Positions 31,574-39,214 of a DNA stretch of 64,000 bases are shown here, in pieces. Source of the stretch: Gordonia polyisoprenivorans (GTDB taxonomy: Bacteria; Actinomycetota; Actinomycetes; Mycobacteriales; Mycobacteriaceae); contig NZ_CP072203.1 of the NCBI RefSeq assembly GCF_017654315.1, forward strand, positions 3,162,001-3,226,000, in the 5' to 3' direction. How positions within the stretch are numbered: position 1 is the stretch's first letter; every line of letters starts with the position of its first letter. A model generated the notes under the pieces. It was given only the letters and a program-made list of their open reading frames with translations, made no database searches and was not told where the DNA came from. The position numbers were made by a program, and so were the translations under genes.

Positions 31574-32022
31574 AGCGCTTGCTGATCATCCATCACACGC
31601 CCTCGCCGCACTGTCAGGCGATGTTCGAGGCGGTCGTGAGCGGTGCGACCGACCCGGAGATCGAGGGCGTCGAGGTGGTGCGCCGGGCGGCGCTGTCGGT
31701 GTCGACGAGCGACTTCCTCGACGCGGACGGCTACGTGCTGGGCAGCCCGGCGAACCTCGGCTCGATTTCAGGTGCTCTCAAGCACGCCTTCGACTGTTCG
31801 TACTACCAGATCCTCGACTCGACGCGGGGCCGACCGTTCGGGCTGTACCTGCACGGCAACGAGGGCACCGAGGGTGCGGAGACCGCTGTCGACCGGATCA
31901 CCGCCGGGCTCGGCTGGGAGAAGGCCGCCGAGTACGTCATCGCGTCGAACAAGCCCGACAAGACGGTGCTGGAGCGGTGCTGGGAGCTGGGGGCGACGGT
32001 CGCCGCCGGTCTGATGGGGTAG
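31570..32022 (+). CDS. Complete element-borne copy of the interrupted flavodoxin-like gene
   Basis: 150-residue flavodoxin-like protein (MKRLLIIHHTPSPHCQ at the FMN-binding end; YVLGSPANLGSISGALKHAF mid-protein; LYLHGNEGTEG near the third loop). About nine of ten residues match the two host fragments, but DNA differences are scattered through the gene, so it is a diverged homologue and not a recent duplication. GGAG lies 11-14 bases before ATG 31570. It lies inside attL and so belongs to the element. It probably replaces the activity lost on integration. Being on the same strand and ~50 bases from the junction, it can be transcribed from the host dapB-side promoter. It contains its own attB-like sequence at 31774-31795. 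Confidence 0.85.
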   Translation: MKRLLIIHHTPSPHCQAMFEAVVSGATDPEIEGVEVVRRAALSVSTSDFLDADGYVLGSPANLGSISGALKHAFDCSYYQILDSTRGRPFGLYLHGNEGTEGAETAVDRITAGLGWEKAAEYVIASNKPDKTVLERCWELGATVAAGLMG

Positions 32023-32030
32023 GCACCGCG

Positions 32031-32924
32031 TCACTGCGGTTGCCACCCGTCATTGAGGTCCTTATCGTGGGCCGAGGCCACGTAGCCGACTGCCTCGACG
32101 ACCGCCGGGCACACGGCGTTCATCGCCTCGCCGAGCTGTAACCAGCGCTCTGCCCCGGTGGGGTCAACGTAGTGAAAGACCTGCTCGAACGCGAACACCG
32201 GCATGAGGTCGACAGCACCTCTATCAGCGGGTCGCGCGAACTCAACACGCGCGAGGACTCCGCCCGCCTCGACAATTCCCTCGTACACGTTCGACTTCAC
32301 GCCGCCGGGTGGTGCCGGTGAGACGCGCACCTCGGCCATCCGAACTGCGTTGTTGGCCACCACGTTTAGCAGTCGATGTTTGTCAGTGTTCGAGAGGTGC
32401 TGGAGCACGTGCAGTGGGTGCAGTTTGTCAGCGCCTGCGTGGTACGGCTGTTGGGACTCGAACACCTTGGTGACGGTCGGGCCGTACCACTTCTTCCGTT
32501 TGCCAATCCACTTCTCGAACGACGCCTCGGAGGGTCTGAGTGGAAACTCCACCTCGCGTGGGTTGTTCGCCTGAATTCGCGACGGCGTGATAGCCCAGAC
32601 CGCGTGGTCCATTGCGGCTCTGAGGTTGTGGATGACGTCGCCCATGAGCAGTGACGACCTCGTGTAGTCGGGGACTTCATCGAGCGTCCACTCAGCCCAC
32701 ACGATGGGCTCCGACGCCTCAGACATGTTGCTGCGTCGGGAGTACTTCTTCTCGGCGGTGAGCAGTTCTTCGAGTAGGTCCCGCAGCTCATCTCGAATCT
32801 CGAATGCGCGCTCGATCTTGTCCAGGCCCGGCAGGCGCGCGCTCTCGCTCTCACTCATGCGCAGAGCGTATCCGCTGCGGCTGCCCCCACCGCCGCTATC
32901 GTCGCCGGTGGGTGTCGAGGCCAT
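32031..32924 (-). CDS. Hypothetical cargo protein with R-x4-H motif
   Basis: 297 residues, no signal or membrane segment. Residues ~35-65 are a charged helix (DKIERAFEIRDELRDLLEEL). Around residues 98-110 the sequence is VIHNLRAAMDHAVW, an R-x4-H arrangement like that of HEPN ribonucleases. A further conserved-looking stretch is LQHLSNTDKHRLLNV. Similar NLRxALDH...NxDKHR proteins occur as hypotheticals in actinobacteria, but I cannot name the family. ATG 32924 is supported by GGAAGG upstream; an internal ATG at 32858 lacks one. Divergent from the next gene; the pair looks like cargo at the left end. Confidence 0.6.
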   Translation of the reverse strand: MASTPTGDDSGGGGSRSGYALRMSESESARLPGLDKIERAFEIRDELRDLLEELLTAEKKYSRRSNMSEASEPIVWAEWTLDEVPDYTRSSLLMGDVIHNLRAAMDHAVWAITPSRIQANNPREVEFPLRPSEASFEKWIGKRKKWYGPTVTKVFESQQPYHAGADKLHPLHVLQHLSNTDKHRLLNVVANNAVRMAEVRVSPAPPGGVKSNVYEGIVEAGGVLARVEFARPADRGAVDLMPVFAFEQVFHYVDPTGAERWLQLGEAMNAVCPAVVEAVGYVASAHDKDLNDGWQPQ

Positions 32925-33056
32925 CCATCGTCACCTTCCACACCGCTCCCGGTGACCGATCTCCCGCCGGGGGCGGTGTGCCCGTCGTGTGTCCGTCACT
33001 CGGATCAATTTCGTCCATCCGGGCCCGTTGTCGTAGTGGCGGTGTATCTGTATGCC

Positions 33057-34634
33057 ATGACTCTGACAGTGCCCGACGACATCCCGCGCTTCCGCTACAT
33101 GCGTTACGTTCGGCCTCCCGCAAAGACGACCGGGACCCAGCGCGACGCACAGCCGCTGTTCCCGATCCAGCCAAGCACTCGCAAGATGCGCGTTGGCATT
33201 GACGTCGAGACCTTGCCAGAACCAACTTCGGAACTCTTGAGGGTTGTCGGTCGGGACGAAGAGGTTGAGCCGATCTTGATGGTCCAGAACGATGCTGGCG
33301 AACCGACAGGGTGGCTTCGCGCCCTCGGCTCTAGCGAGTGGTACGAGTTCACATTCACCACCGTGGAGGACGCCCCGAAGTTCGCCGACGCATCCACTGT
33401 TGGCATCTCCGGCTATCGAGACGGCGAGCGCTGGCTGGGGACTTCGGGGAACTTCTTCAGCATCTACGCGCAGCTCGATGAAGCAGCTCGCAAGGCATAT
33501 TCGGACGACGATGGCCTGACCCTTGCCGATCGGCATAGAGCGTCGGCACTGGCAGCGGCTGCCGGTGCTGTTGGCGTAGACGTCGTCGTGACGACGGCTC
33601 CGACCGCGCTGCGCGACGACGTGGCCGACAACGATTCAGTCATCAGTGTCACCCCCGATCAGCTGCTACCCCTGTTTGGTCATTACCTTCGCAGCACAGG
33701 AAACCACGTGCTGGAATCGGAGAAAGGTGGATTGCAGGGGGGAGGTACGTATGTCCGGAAGTACAACGCCACATCCGTTGCCGACCTTTACCTTGCTGGT
33801 ATTGACGCTTCGGTACCGCATCTCACTGCGATACGCCTGATGGCCACGATGGGCCGTGACTCTGATCTCGTCGAGTCCATGGCCGCGATAGCGCTGCGCC
33901 TCAGCCGTGCAGCGCGAGCAGTCGACAATCTCCTCGCTGCACTCAGTAACGGCAGCTCATCTGAGATGCAGCGGTCGGATACTGCCGAAACCACCGCAGA
34001 GGCATTCGACCGAATCTTGCTGTATCTCTGTGCGGCGATGGACAGATACGCTCGTGTGACCCAAACGTTGTTCGACACGAGTCTGAATCCGGACAAGCAG
34101 CGTGGTTCGCTCACCTCGACGGTCGAATTGCGTTCAGTGATCGAGAAGTTCGAACCGACCGACACATCGGAACTCGAAGCGCTCGGGGCGTATGCGCGGG
34201 TTATCGGTCAGCTACGAAACCGTATCCATGCGCTGCCGCTCGATACGCAGCACCAGCTATCTCGGGGCTACGGTTCGTCGACAACGGTGGCGGTGACTCT
34301 GGACGGCCTCGCTGAGTTTGATCCGGACAGCACACCGCTGAACCAGGACCAACTAGACCGCTTAGGAGTTTGGAACGCACAGTCCTCAAATCCCTTTGAA
34401 CCACGTTCATATGCCGCTGATCTAGCGACACTGGCGACCACGTTGTTCAAAGAAACGCTCCGATATGTCGAGGAGTTCTCACGTTTCCTCATCCGCAATA
34501 AGACTCTGGCGACGATCACAACTGTGCAGCACCCAGTGCTGGGCTGTTGGGCGGACGATCCACGCCCGATGCCAGATGCGACCGGGAATGAGGTGCTGTA
34601 TCGGGAGATGCTGGGGTGGGCGGACTTTGGGTAG
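33057..34634 (+). CDS. Hypothetical cargo protein, 525 aa
   Basis: Large soluble protein not recognised. The N-terminal ~160 residues look beta-rich (MRVGIDVETLPEPTSEL; WYEFTFTTVEDAPKF). From ~residue 200 the protein is mainly helical, with a late LRNRIHALP near residue ~387, reminiscent of HEPN-type RN-x-x-H segments but not a clean match. Codon use is visibly less GC-biased than in neighbours, suggesting recent acquisition. The ATG at 33057 was chosen over an upstream frame start at 32952, whose extra residues look non-coding. Function unknown; a phage-defence or interference role is only a guess from position. Confidence 0.6.
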   Translation: MTLTVPDDIPRFRYMRYVRPPAKTTGTQRDAQPLFPIQPSTRKMRVGIDVETLPEPTSELLRVVGRDEEVEPILMVQNDAGEPTGWLRALGSSEWYEFTFTTVEDAPKFADASTVGISGYRDGERWLGTSGNFFSIYAQLDEAARKAYSDDDGLTLADRHRASALAAAAGAVGVDVVVTTAPTALRDDVADNDSVISVTPDQLLPLFGHYLRSTGNHVLESEKGGLQGGGTYVRKYNATSVADLYLAGIDASVPHLTAIRLMATMGRDSDLVESMAAIALRLSRAARAVDNLLAALSNGSSSEMQRSDTAETTAEAFDRILLYLCAAMDRYARVTQTLFDTSLNPDKQRGSLTSTVELRSVIEKFEPTDTSELEALGAYARVIGQLRNRIHALPLDTQHQLSRGYGSSTTVAVTLDGLAEFDPDSTPLNQDQLDRLGVWNAQSSNPFEPRSYAADLATLATTLFKETLRYVEEFSRFLIRNKTLATITTVQHPVLGCWADDPRPMPDATGNEVLYREMLGWADFG

Positions 34635-34664
34635 TAGGTGGTCGCTCGGCGCGAACGCGATGGA

Positions 34665-35192
34665 TCAGGCTCGCACGCCTGCCGGGGTGATCCCGAAGGT
34701 GCCTGGCGTCGCACCGCTCCTGATGTTGGCGAGTGCGAACGATCGCGCGTCGGCGTCGTCGAGGGGCAGGAACAGTGCGCGGTCGACGTCGGGCTGCGAG
34801 ATCTTGCCATCGGTGTAGAGCTGGTGTGCGAGGCCGGTGATCGAGCCCCAACAGTTCGCCACCAGTCGGGGTACCTGCCCGCTGTGGTCGCCCGATTCGC
34901 GGATGGCGCGGGCGTCGAAGGCGTGGCGATCGAGCTGGAGGCGCAGCCCGCGCGAGGTGGGCGGTCCGCCGTGCCGTGCGAACGCCTCGGCGTAGGGACC
35001 GGCGAAGCAGATGTCGGCGCGGCGCTGGTCGGTGAAGGTGGTCTTGTAGGTCACTCGGCCACCGCTGTCGGGGTCGTCGGGGGTGAGTACCGCTGACGAG
35101 ATCTCGCCGCCGTAGATGGTGGCGATGACGGCGTGGGCGGCCTCGTGGATGGCGGTGGCGAAGCGGTCGCGCCGTGCCTTGGTGGCCTTCAT
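34665..35192 (-). CDS. M41-like HExxH metallopeptidase-like protein
   Basis: 175 residues. FATAIHEAAHAVIATIYGG carries a zinc-binding HExxH (HEAAH), followed by GRVTYKT and a helix DICFAGPYAEAFARHG that corresponds to the AG-x2-AE segment of FtsH-type M41 peptidases; a last helix has ISQPDVDRAL. No AAA+ domain is present, so it resembles the stand-alone M41-like proteins of actinophages. AGGAG lies 11-15 bases before ATG 35192. It may be a processing protease, but substrates are unknown. Confidence 0.65.
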   Translation of the reverse strand: MKATKARRDRFATAIHEAAHAVIATIYGGEISSAVLTPDDPDSGGRVTYKTTFTDQRRADICFAGPYAEAFARHGGPPTSRGLRLQLDRHAFDARAIRESGDHSGQVPRLVANCWGSITGLAHQLYTDGKISQPDVDRALFLPLDDADARSFALANIRSGATPGTFGITPAGVRA

Positions 35193-35313
35193 TTCTGCAC
35201 TGCTCCTGGAGGATTGAGGTTGACCGACGCCGGTCTGGCGGCCCACAGCCAAGCCCAGACCGGCGTCGGTGTGGTGGCGAGGAGCCGACCTCATCGCCAC
35301 GCGGGATAGTTGG

Positions 35314-36096
35314 TCAGGGGGTGAGGGTGGCCGCTGCCACCGCCTTCTCGTAGCCGACGACCACCGAGCGCTCGGCGACGACCACGAACTGGTTGTAGCG
35401 CTCCTCGATCGTCTCGCGGACCTCGACTGTGTTGCGCCACCCGAACGTCGGCGAGGTGCCGACGATGGTGTGGCCCAGACCCTCGACGTAGCCGCCGCCG
35501 AAGACCCACGTGTGGCCCATCGGCGACTTGAGCGTGCCGCCGTTGCGGATGATGAGCCCGTATCGGTCTGCGTGGGCGGCGAGCCCGGCGGAAGCGTGGA
35601 TCACGCCAACCGTGTTGGTCTTGGCGAACTCGGCCTCGATGTGACCCACCGCCTCCACGATGTCGGTGGCGGCCTCAGCGGTTCCGGCGTCGACCAGCAG
35701 GCGGGCGGCGAACTCGCGCTCGACGGCGACGGGCTCGATGAGACGAAGGTTCTGCGCTGCGCGCTCGCGGACCTCGGCCTGGGAGGGCACGGTGAGATCG
35801 CACATGTCGAACGCCCACACCGTGTACGGGTCGAACGGGTCTGGCAGGCCGGGTCGCTCGCCGTCCTTGATCGAGTCGCCGGGGTCTCCGCACCATGGCG
35901 CGTCCCAGACACCGAACGCCTCCTCGCCGCCGTAGTTGTGCGGCCGAACGCGGACGCCCGAGGCGAGCCACCTGGGCACGTCAGTTGCGCCCTGCGCCAA
36001 GAAGCTGGTCGCCGCGTACAAGCCATCCGGTGCCGGGTTGATCAGCGGTGCGTCGAACTCAACGGGGTTGAGCGTCTGCGGGGTTGGGGTGGTCAC
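35314..36096 (-). CDS. Putative capsid-like / virion structural protein
   Basis: 260 residues. The N-terminal stretch DAPLINPAPDGLYAATSF, the middle DPFDPYTVWAFDMCDLTV followed by an AERA-type helix ending in AVEREFAARLL, and the C-terminal GHTWVFGGGYVEGLGHTIVG recall structural (capsid-type) proteins in actinophage genomes, from memory of the general pattern rather than a firm family assignment. Its start overlaps the upstream gene's stop by four bases (ATGA), so the two are co-translated. If it is a capsid, the element may build its own or remodelled heads. Alternative: a non-structural phage hypothetical. Confidence 0.4.
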   Translation of the reverse strand: MTTPTPQTLNPVEFDAPLINPAPDGLYAATSFLAQGATDVPRWLASGVRVRPHNYGGEEAFGVWDAPWCGDPGDSIKDGERPGLPDPFDPYTVWAFDMCDLTVPSQAEVRERAAQNLRLIEPVAVEREFAARLLVDAGTAEAATDIVEAVGHIEAEFAKTNTVGVIHASAGLAAHADRYGLIIRNGGTLKSPMGHTWVFGGGYVEGLGHTIVGTSPTFGWRNTVEVRETIEERYNQFVVVAERSVVVGYEKAVAAATLTP

Positions 36097-36773
36097 TGGT
36101 TGGCCTCCATGTCGATGCCGAGGTCGGCGAGGGTGCGGCGGGCGGCTTCGGGGTCGTCTGCCGTCGTGGTGGTCGCGGTCGGGTTCTGGGATCGGTAGAA
36201 CGCGGCCTTGTCGATTCGGTGATCGAGGTCGGCGGCGGCCCGGTCCAGGGCGCGCAGGGACTCGACGAGGGTGTCGGACGCCGAGGGCGTCGCCCGGCTC
36301 AAGAGATCCGCGAGCGGGCCGGACAGGGGTGCGGCCATGTCGACGACGCCGGTCTGCCAGGAGCCGTCGATGAGGGCGGCGCGGGTGATCTCGGGAGGTG
36401 CGACGGCGTGCAGGGTGCGCAGCGCACGACGTGCCCGGTCGCGGTCGGTGTAGCCGACGCGGGCGACCTTCCTGTCGTTCACCATCTCGATGGTGGTGTC
36501 ACACAGCTGCGCAACGGCTTCCACGACCGCCTGGGCGGCGCCGACGTATCCCGCCGACGCTGGGCATGGCTCGCCGGTCAGCTTGTCGGCGACGGGGCCG
36601 ACGACAGCGTGGACTTCGGCGGCGAGGTCGAAGTCGGCACCGTAACGCAGCGGGCGATACACGAACTTGCGGCGCTGCGCTCGAAGTTCGTCCTGCGTGT
36701 GGGACTTGGCGGGCGGGTCCTCGAAGGTGCGGGGGCGGACACCGTAGCCGGTAGCGCCGGTCGAGATGGTCAT
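36093..36773 (-). CDS. Hypothetical protein coupled to capsid-like gene
   Basis: 226 residues, Ala-rich and helical (YVGAAQAVVEAVAQLCDTTI; LVESLRALDRAAADLDHRID). Not recognised. Start ATG 36773 lies 2 bases after the stop of the 58-residue gene upstream; a TTG at 36779 is in frame. Its stop overlaps the next start (ATGA). Position directly before a capsid-like gene would fit a scaffold or connector protein, but no motif supports this. Confidence 0.55.
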   Translation of the reverse strand: MTISTGATGYGVRPRTFEDPPAKSHTQDELRAQRRKFVYRPLRYGADFDLAAEVHAVVGPVADKLTGEPCPASAGYVGAAQAVVEAVAQLCDTTIEMVNDRKVARVGYTDRDRARRALRTLHAVAPPEITRAALIDGSWQTGVVDMAAPLSGPLADLLSRATPSASDTLVESLRALDRAAADLDHRIDKAAFYRSQNPTATTTTADDPEAARRTLADLGIDMEANQ

Positions 36774-36775
36774 GG

Positions 36776-36952
36776 TCAACTCCTCACGAGCTGTTCAGTA
36801 GGGCAGGGCAATTCGATGGGGGCGGCGGTCTTGGTCAGCGATCGGCGGGCGGTGATGATCAGGGCCGTGATGGTGGCGGCGGTGATGTCGCAGACGTCGC
36901 GGGCCACCCAGGCGACCGCCCAGGTGGCGACGGCTCCAAGCAGCGGAGCCAT
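36776..36952 (-). CDS. Small protein with hydrophobic N-terminus (58 aa)
   Basis: Starts MAPLLGAVATWAVAWVARD; roughly the first half is hydrophobic and could be one membrane segment or amphipathic helix. ATG 36952 shares one base with the stop of the upstream gene (TGATG), and its own stop lies next to the following gene's start, so it fits a coupled operon. Function unknown. Confidence 0.5.
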   Translation of the reverse strand: MAPLLGAVATWAVAWVARDVCDITAATITALIITARRSLTKTAAPIELPCPTEQLVRS

Positions 36953-37233
36953 CACAGCACCACCGGAACGCGGCGTTCGCCACGACGGGCAGCGGCGGCT
37001 TGGGCGTCTCGGCAGAACCCATCGCACAGCCCGATGTAGGGCACGCCGTTGATCTTCACGACGGCGATTTCGGATCGGTCGAACAACGCGGTCACGGCCT
37101 CCTGCTTGGCCCAGAACGTGCCGTCGACACGGCGCAGGATGGTCGAGAGTCGGATCAGGTCGTCGGCGTCGGGGTCGACGCGGTGAAGGTGGTCGAGGAT
37201 CTGGCCCTCGATAGTCGTCTCAGTGGTAGTCAT
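36952..37233 (-). CDS. Small hypothetical protein (93 aa)
   Basis: Starts MTTTETTIEGQILDHLHRVD; the body has a possible winged-helix shape (LIRLSTILRRVDGTFWAKQE) and two cysteines in GLCDGFCRDAQA. GAGGAG lies 7-12 bases before ATG 37233. It may be a small DNA-binding protein, but no family is recognised. Upstream in-frame sequence to 37437 lacks coding character. Confidence 0.55.
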   Translation of the reverse strand: MTTTETTIEGQILDHLHRVDPDADDLIRLSTILRRVDGTFWAKQEAVTALFDRSEIAVVKINGVPYIGLCDGFCRDAQAAAARRGERRVPVVL

Positions 37234-37313
37234 GGTCGTCTCCTCGGTCGTGCTTGTCTGTTCTCGGGCGAAGGTGCAGCAGTGCGCCGAGGCTCGCACT
37301 GCTGCGAGGGGGA

Positions 37314-37547
37314 TCAGGTCATCGCTCCCACCGCCCCCTCCAGCAGATCGTCGGCGCGGTTGGGGTCGAGGTACCCGGCGCGGACCTCGCGGTCGAGGGC
37401 GGCACGCAGCCGGTACCACGACAGCGCCGCCCTGCACTCGTCGACGCGAGGGCCGCTGGTCTCACCTCGCGACGCGAGGACACCGAGCCGAGATCGCCAC
37501 GCGGCCATAGTCCGGTCGCGGGGGTGTGAGATCGCCGTGGTGCTCAT
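37314..37547 (-). CDS. Small hypothetical protein (77 aa)
   Basis: Starts MSTTAISHPRDRTMAAWRSR and ends with an acidic helix (DPNRADDLLEGAVGAM). Helical throughout, basic in the first half. Not recognised. First gene after the repeat/hairpin region, so it probably opens the 37547-to-34665 minus-strand operon. Confidence 0.45.
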   Translation of the reverse strand: MSTTAISHPRDRTMAAWRSRLGVLASRGETSGPRVDECRAALSWYRLRAALDREVRAGYLDPNRADDLLEGAVGAMT

Positions 37548-37611
37548 GCTTGCCAGTCAAGCAAGCAGGGGTGCAAAGCCACTCGGGGCGAAAGTGCCGG
37601 CAAGCGTCGCA

Positions 37612-37677
37612 GGCGCGGAAAACTGTATTGCCGGTGTTGCCGCGCGGGCGCGGAAAACTCTATTGCCGCTGTTGCCG
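37612..37677. repeat. Two 31-bp direct repeats
   Basis: Copies at 37612-37642 and 37647-37677 differ at two bases; each holds GCGCGGAAAACT followed by TATTGCC. Start-to-start distance is 35 bases (about 3.3 helical turns), suggesting two protein-binding sites on similar DNA faces upstream of the 37547 operon. Confidence 0.8.
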
Positions 37678-37716
37678 GGCACGCCCGAGGGGCGGTGTCG
37701 AGGGGGCAGATATGAC

Positions 37717-37786
37717 TCGACCGCCCTGCGGGACGGTCGGAGCGGCTACGGGACTTCAAGCTCCGACCGACCCGCGAGGCGGTCGA
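37717..37786. other. Large near-perfect hairpin (27-bp stem, 16-nt loop)
   Basis: Left arm 37717-37743 and right arm 37760-37786 pair at 24 of 27 positions: outer TCGACCGCC/GGCGGTCGA, middle GCGGG/CCCGC, inner CGGTCGGAGC/GCTCCGACCG. Loop 37744-37759. It sits downstream of the 37829-38320 gene and upstream of the 37547 operon in a ~280-base gap. It could be a terminator (no U-tract), a structured RNA, a single-strand origin or a packaging site. Confidence 0.8.
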
Positions 37787-37828
37787 TGTAGTGATCATGC
37801 ACCCGCCGGGTGCAGGGGACGGGCCGAG

Positions 37829-38320
37829 TCAGATGGGCGTCTCGTTGAGACGGGCCCATGCGGCTTGCATCTCGGCGGTCACCTCGGTGCCGACTGAGCG
37901 GACCCAGCGCAGGGTCGGCTGTCGTCCGTTGATGTGGGCGACGAGGCGCGTCTGCTCGATCTCGGCGGCGTCGACCTCGCGCGCCTCGATCAGGTTGAAG
38001 TCGAGATCGAATACGAGGAACACGGCGGTGGTGAAGTCGGTCGAGCGGAACGCGCTGAACTTCGCTGCGGTCCCGGCGGATCGCAGGCCCATCGCCTTGA
38101 CCTGGATGCGCTGACCGCCCGGCGCGGTGATGTCGTGGGACTTGGTGCTGTTGGCCTCCAGCACACCGCCGCGTGCCGCGTGGACCACCGCCTCGGCGAC
38201 GTCGCCCAACGGCTTGTTGCTGGTGCGCACGAGGTCGCGTCGGCGTAGCTCGGCGATGATCGCGGCGTCGAGCTGGAGCAGATCTTGCACTCCCAGGGCT
38301 GTGAGGTCGACGGCGGTCAC
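37829..38320 (-). CDS. PD-(D/E)XK nuclease-like protein (DUF6998-like)
   Basis: 163 residues. Residues ~37-50 (KPLGDVAEAVVHAA) precede THE core: SHDITAPGG then QRIQVKA, giving Asp63 and Gln73-x-Lys75, the arrangement of PD-(D/E)XK nucleases with Q in place of E. This resembles the actinobacterial proteins annotated DUF6998/restriction-like. GTG 38320 overlaps the stop of the resolvase gene (GTGA), so both are made from one message. Could be a nuclease acting on foreign or element DNA. Catalytic activity is uncertain. Confidence 0.6.
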   Translation of the reverse strand: MTAVDLTALGVQDLLQLDAAIIAELRRRDLVRTSNKPLGDVAEAVVHAARGGVLEANSTKSHDITAPGGQRIQVKAMGLRSAGTAAKFSAFRSTDFTTAVFLVFDLDFNLIEAREVDAAEIEQTRLVAHINGRQPTLRWVRSVGTEVTAEMQAAWARLNETPI

Positions 38321-38898
38321 TGCGGTGCGCCGCTCACGAGACGTTGGCGCGCGTTGTAGATCGTCGCGCGGCTCACGCCGTACTCGGTGGCCAGCGCTGT
38401 GGCCGACTCGCCCTCGGCCAGCCGGTCGGCGACCTGGCGCGCCTGGGCGTCAGACAGGGCTGCCTTGCGGCCCTTGTACTTGCCCGCTGCCTTGGCCACG
38501 GCGATGCCCTCGCGCTGGCGTTCCAGGATCAGCGACCGCTCGAACTCGGCGACCGCGCCCATCACAGAGAGCATGAGCACCGAGCACGGGTCGGACTCGT
38601 CGCGGGTGAAGGTCATGGACTCCTTGACGAACCGGACGCTCACGCCCCGGTCGGTGAGGTCATCGACGATCCGGCGCAGGTCGACCAGTGAACGGGCCAG
38701 CCGGTCCATCGAGTGGACCACCAGCTCATCACCCTCACGCAGGTACTCCAGGCACGCGGTGAGCTGGGGTCGGTTGGTGTCTTTGCCTGAGGCGTGGTCG
38801 GTGAACAACTTGTCGAGGTGAACCCCGTCCAGCTGTCGGGCTGTGTTCTGTTCGGGGGTCGATACCCGCTGATAGCCGATGGTCTGGCCCTTGCTCAT
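38317..38898 (-). CDS. Small serine recombinase (Tn3 resolvase/invertase family)
   Basis: 193 residues. The nucleophile Ser13 lies in IGYQRVSTPEQN; the catalytic arginines lie in SMDRLARS (Arg66, Arg69); the dimer helix E region follows (VAEFERSLILERQREGI), and a C-terminal Hin-type helix-turn-helix ends in ATALATEYGVSRATIYN. This is the compact resolvase layout, distinct from the large integrase at 44415. Just upstream lies a candidate res site with inverted TGTCTA-type half-sites. Likely resolves multimers of the excised element or inverts a segment. Confidence 0.9.
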   Translation of the reverse strand: MSKGQTIGYQRVSTPEQNTARQLDGVHLDKLFTDHASGKDTNRPQLTACLEYLREGDELVVHSMDRLARSLVDLRRIVDDLTDRGVSVRFVKESMTFTRDESDPCSVLMLSVMGAVAEFERSLILERQREGIAVAKAAGKYKGRKAALSDAQARQVADRLAEGESATALATEYGVSRATIYNARQRLVSGAPQ

Positions 38899-38912
38899 CC
38901 TGCGCTCCTGAG

Positions 38913-39030
38913 TGTCTGTCTAGATTCTTAGACAAGAATAGGCGACCGTCAAAGAACTGGCAGGCGACTCTAGGTAGACGCGCGACGTGGGTGCCGTCGC
39001 CGTCTCGATTGGCTACGCCCTAGACAGACA
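38913..39030. promoter_or_regulatory. Candidate res site / resolvase promoter
   Basis: 118 bases directly upstream of the resolvase start. TGTCTGTCTAG at 38913-38923 is repeated as its exact reverse complement, CTAGACAGACA, at 39020-39030. TGTCTA (38917-38922) and TAGACA (38929-38934) form a closer pair, and TAGAC recurs at 38975. Tn3-type res sites are ~115-120 bp with inverted half-sites in several subsites beside the resolvase gene, which fits. Confidence 0.6.
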
Positions 39031-39034
39031 ACAG

Positions 39035-39214
39035 CTATCGCTGATCGTCGAGGCCCGGCACATCGGTGCGGATCACGGTGACGGGTCGGTGGCCACCGCC
39101 GATCGGACGTGCCAACGGGTTCGCACCTGGCGCGTAGACCTGGCCGGGCGGGAGCTTGTACCGGCGCTGCGCCGTGGTGGTCTGCTCCACCTCGACGACC
39201 TCAGCGTCGATCAC
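39035..39214 (-). CDS. Small hypothetical protein (59 aa)
   Basis: Begins GTG-encoded MIDAEVVEVEQTTTAQRRYK and is basic and Pro/Gly-rich. GTG 39214 overlaps the stop of the upstream gene (GTGA), making a coupled third gene of the 40202 operon. The IDAEVVE motif also ends the TerS-like protein two genes upstream, suggesting a shared short segment. Function unknown. Confidence 0.5.
   Translation of the reverse strand: MIDAEVVEVEQTTTAQRRYKLPPGQVYAPGANPLARPIGGGHRPVTVIRTDVPGLDDQR

Noticed and set aside
31304..32022. Simple tandem duplication of the flavodoxin-like gene in the host
   Set aside because: The first copy stops exactly at an att core and its other half lies 14.4 kb away beside the integrase, so the complete copy must be inside the element.
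37612..37677. CRISPR array
   Set aside because: Only two repeats with a four-base gap; no spacers and no cas genes.
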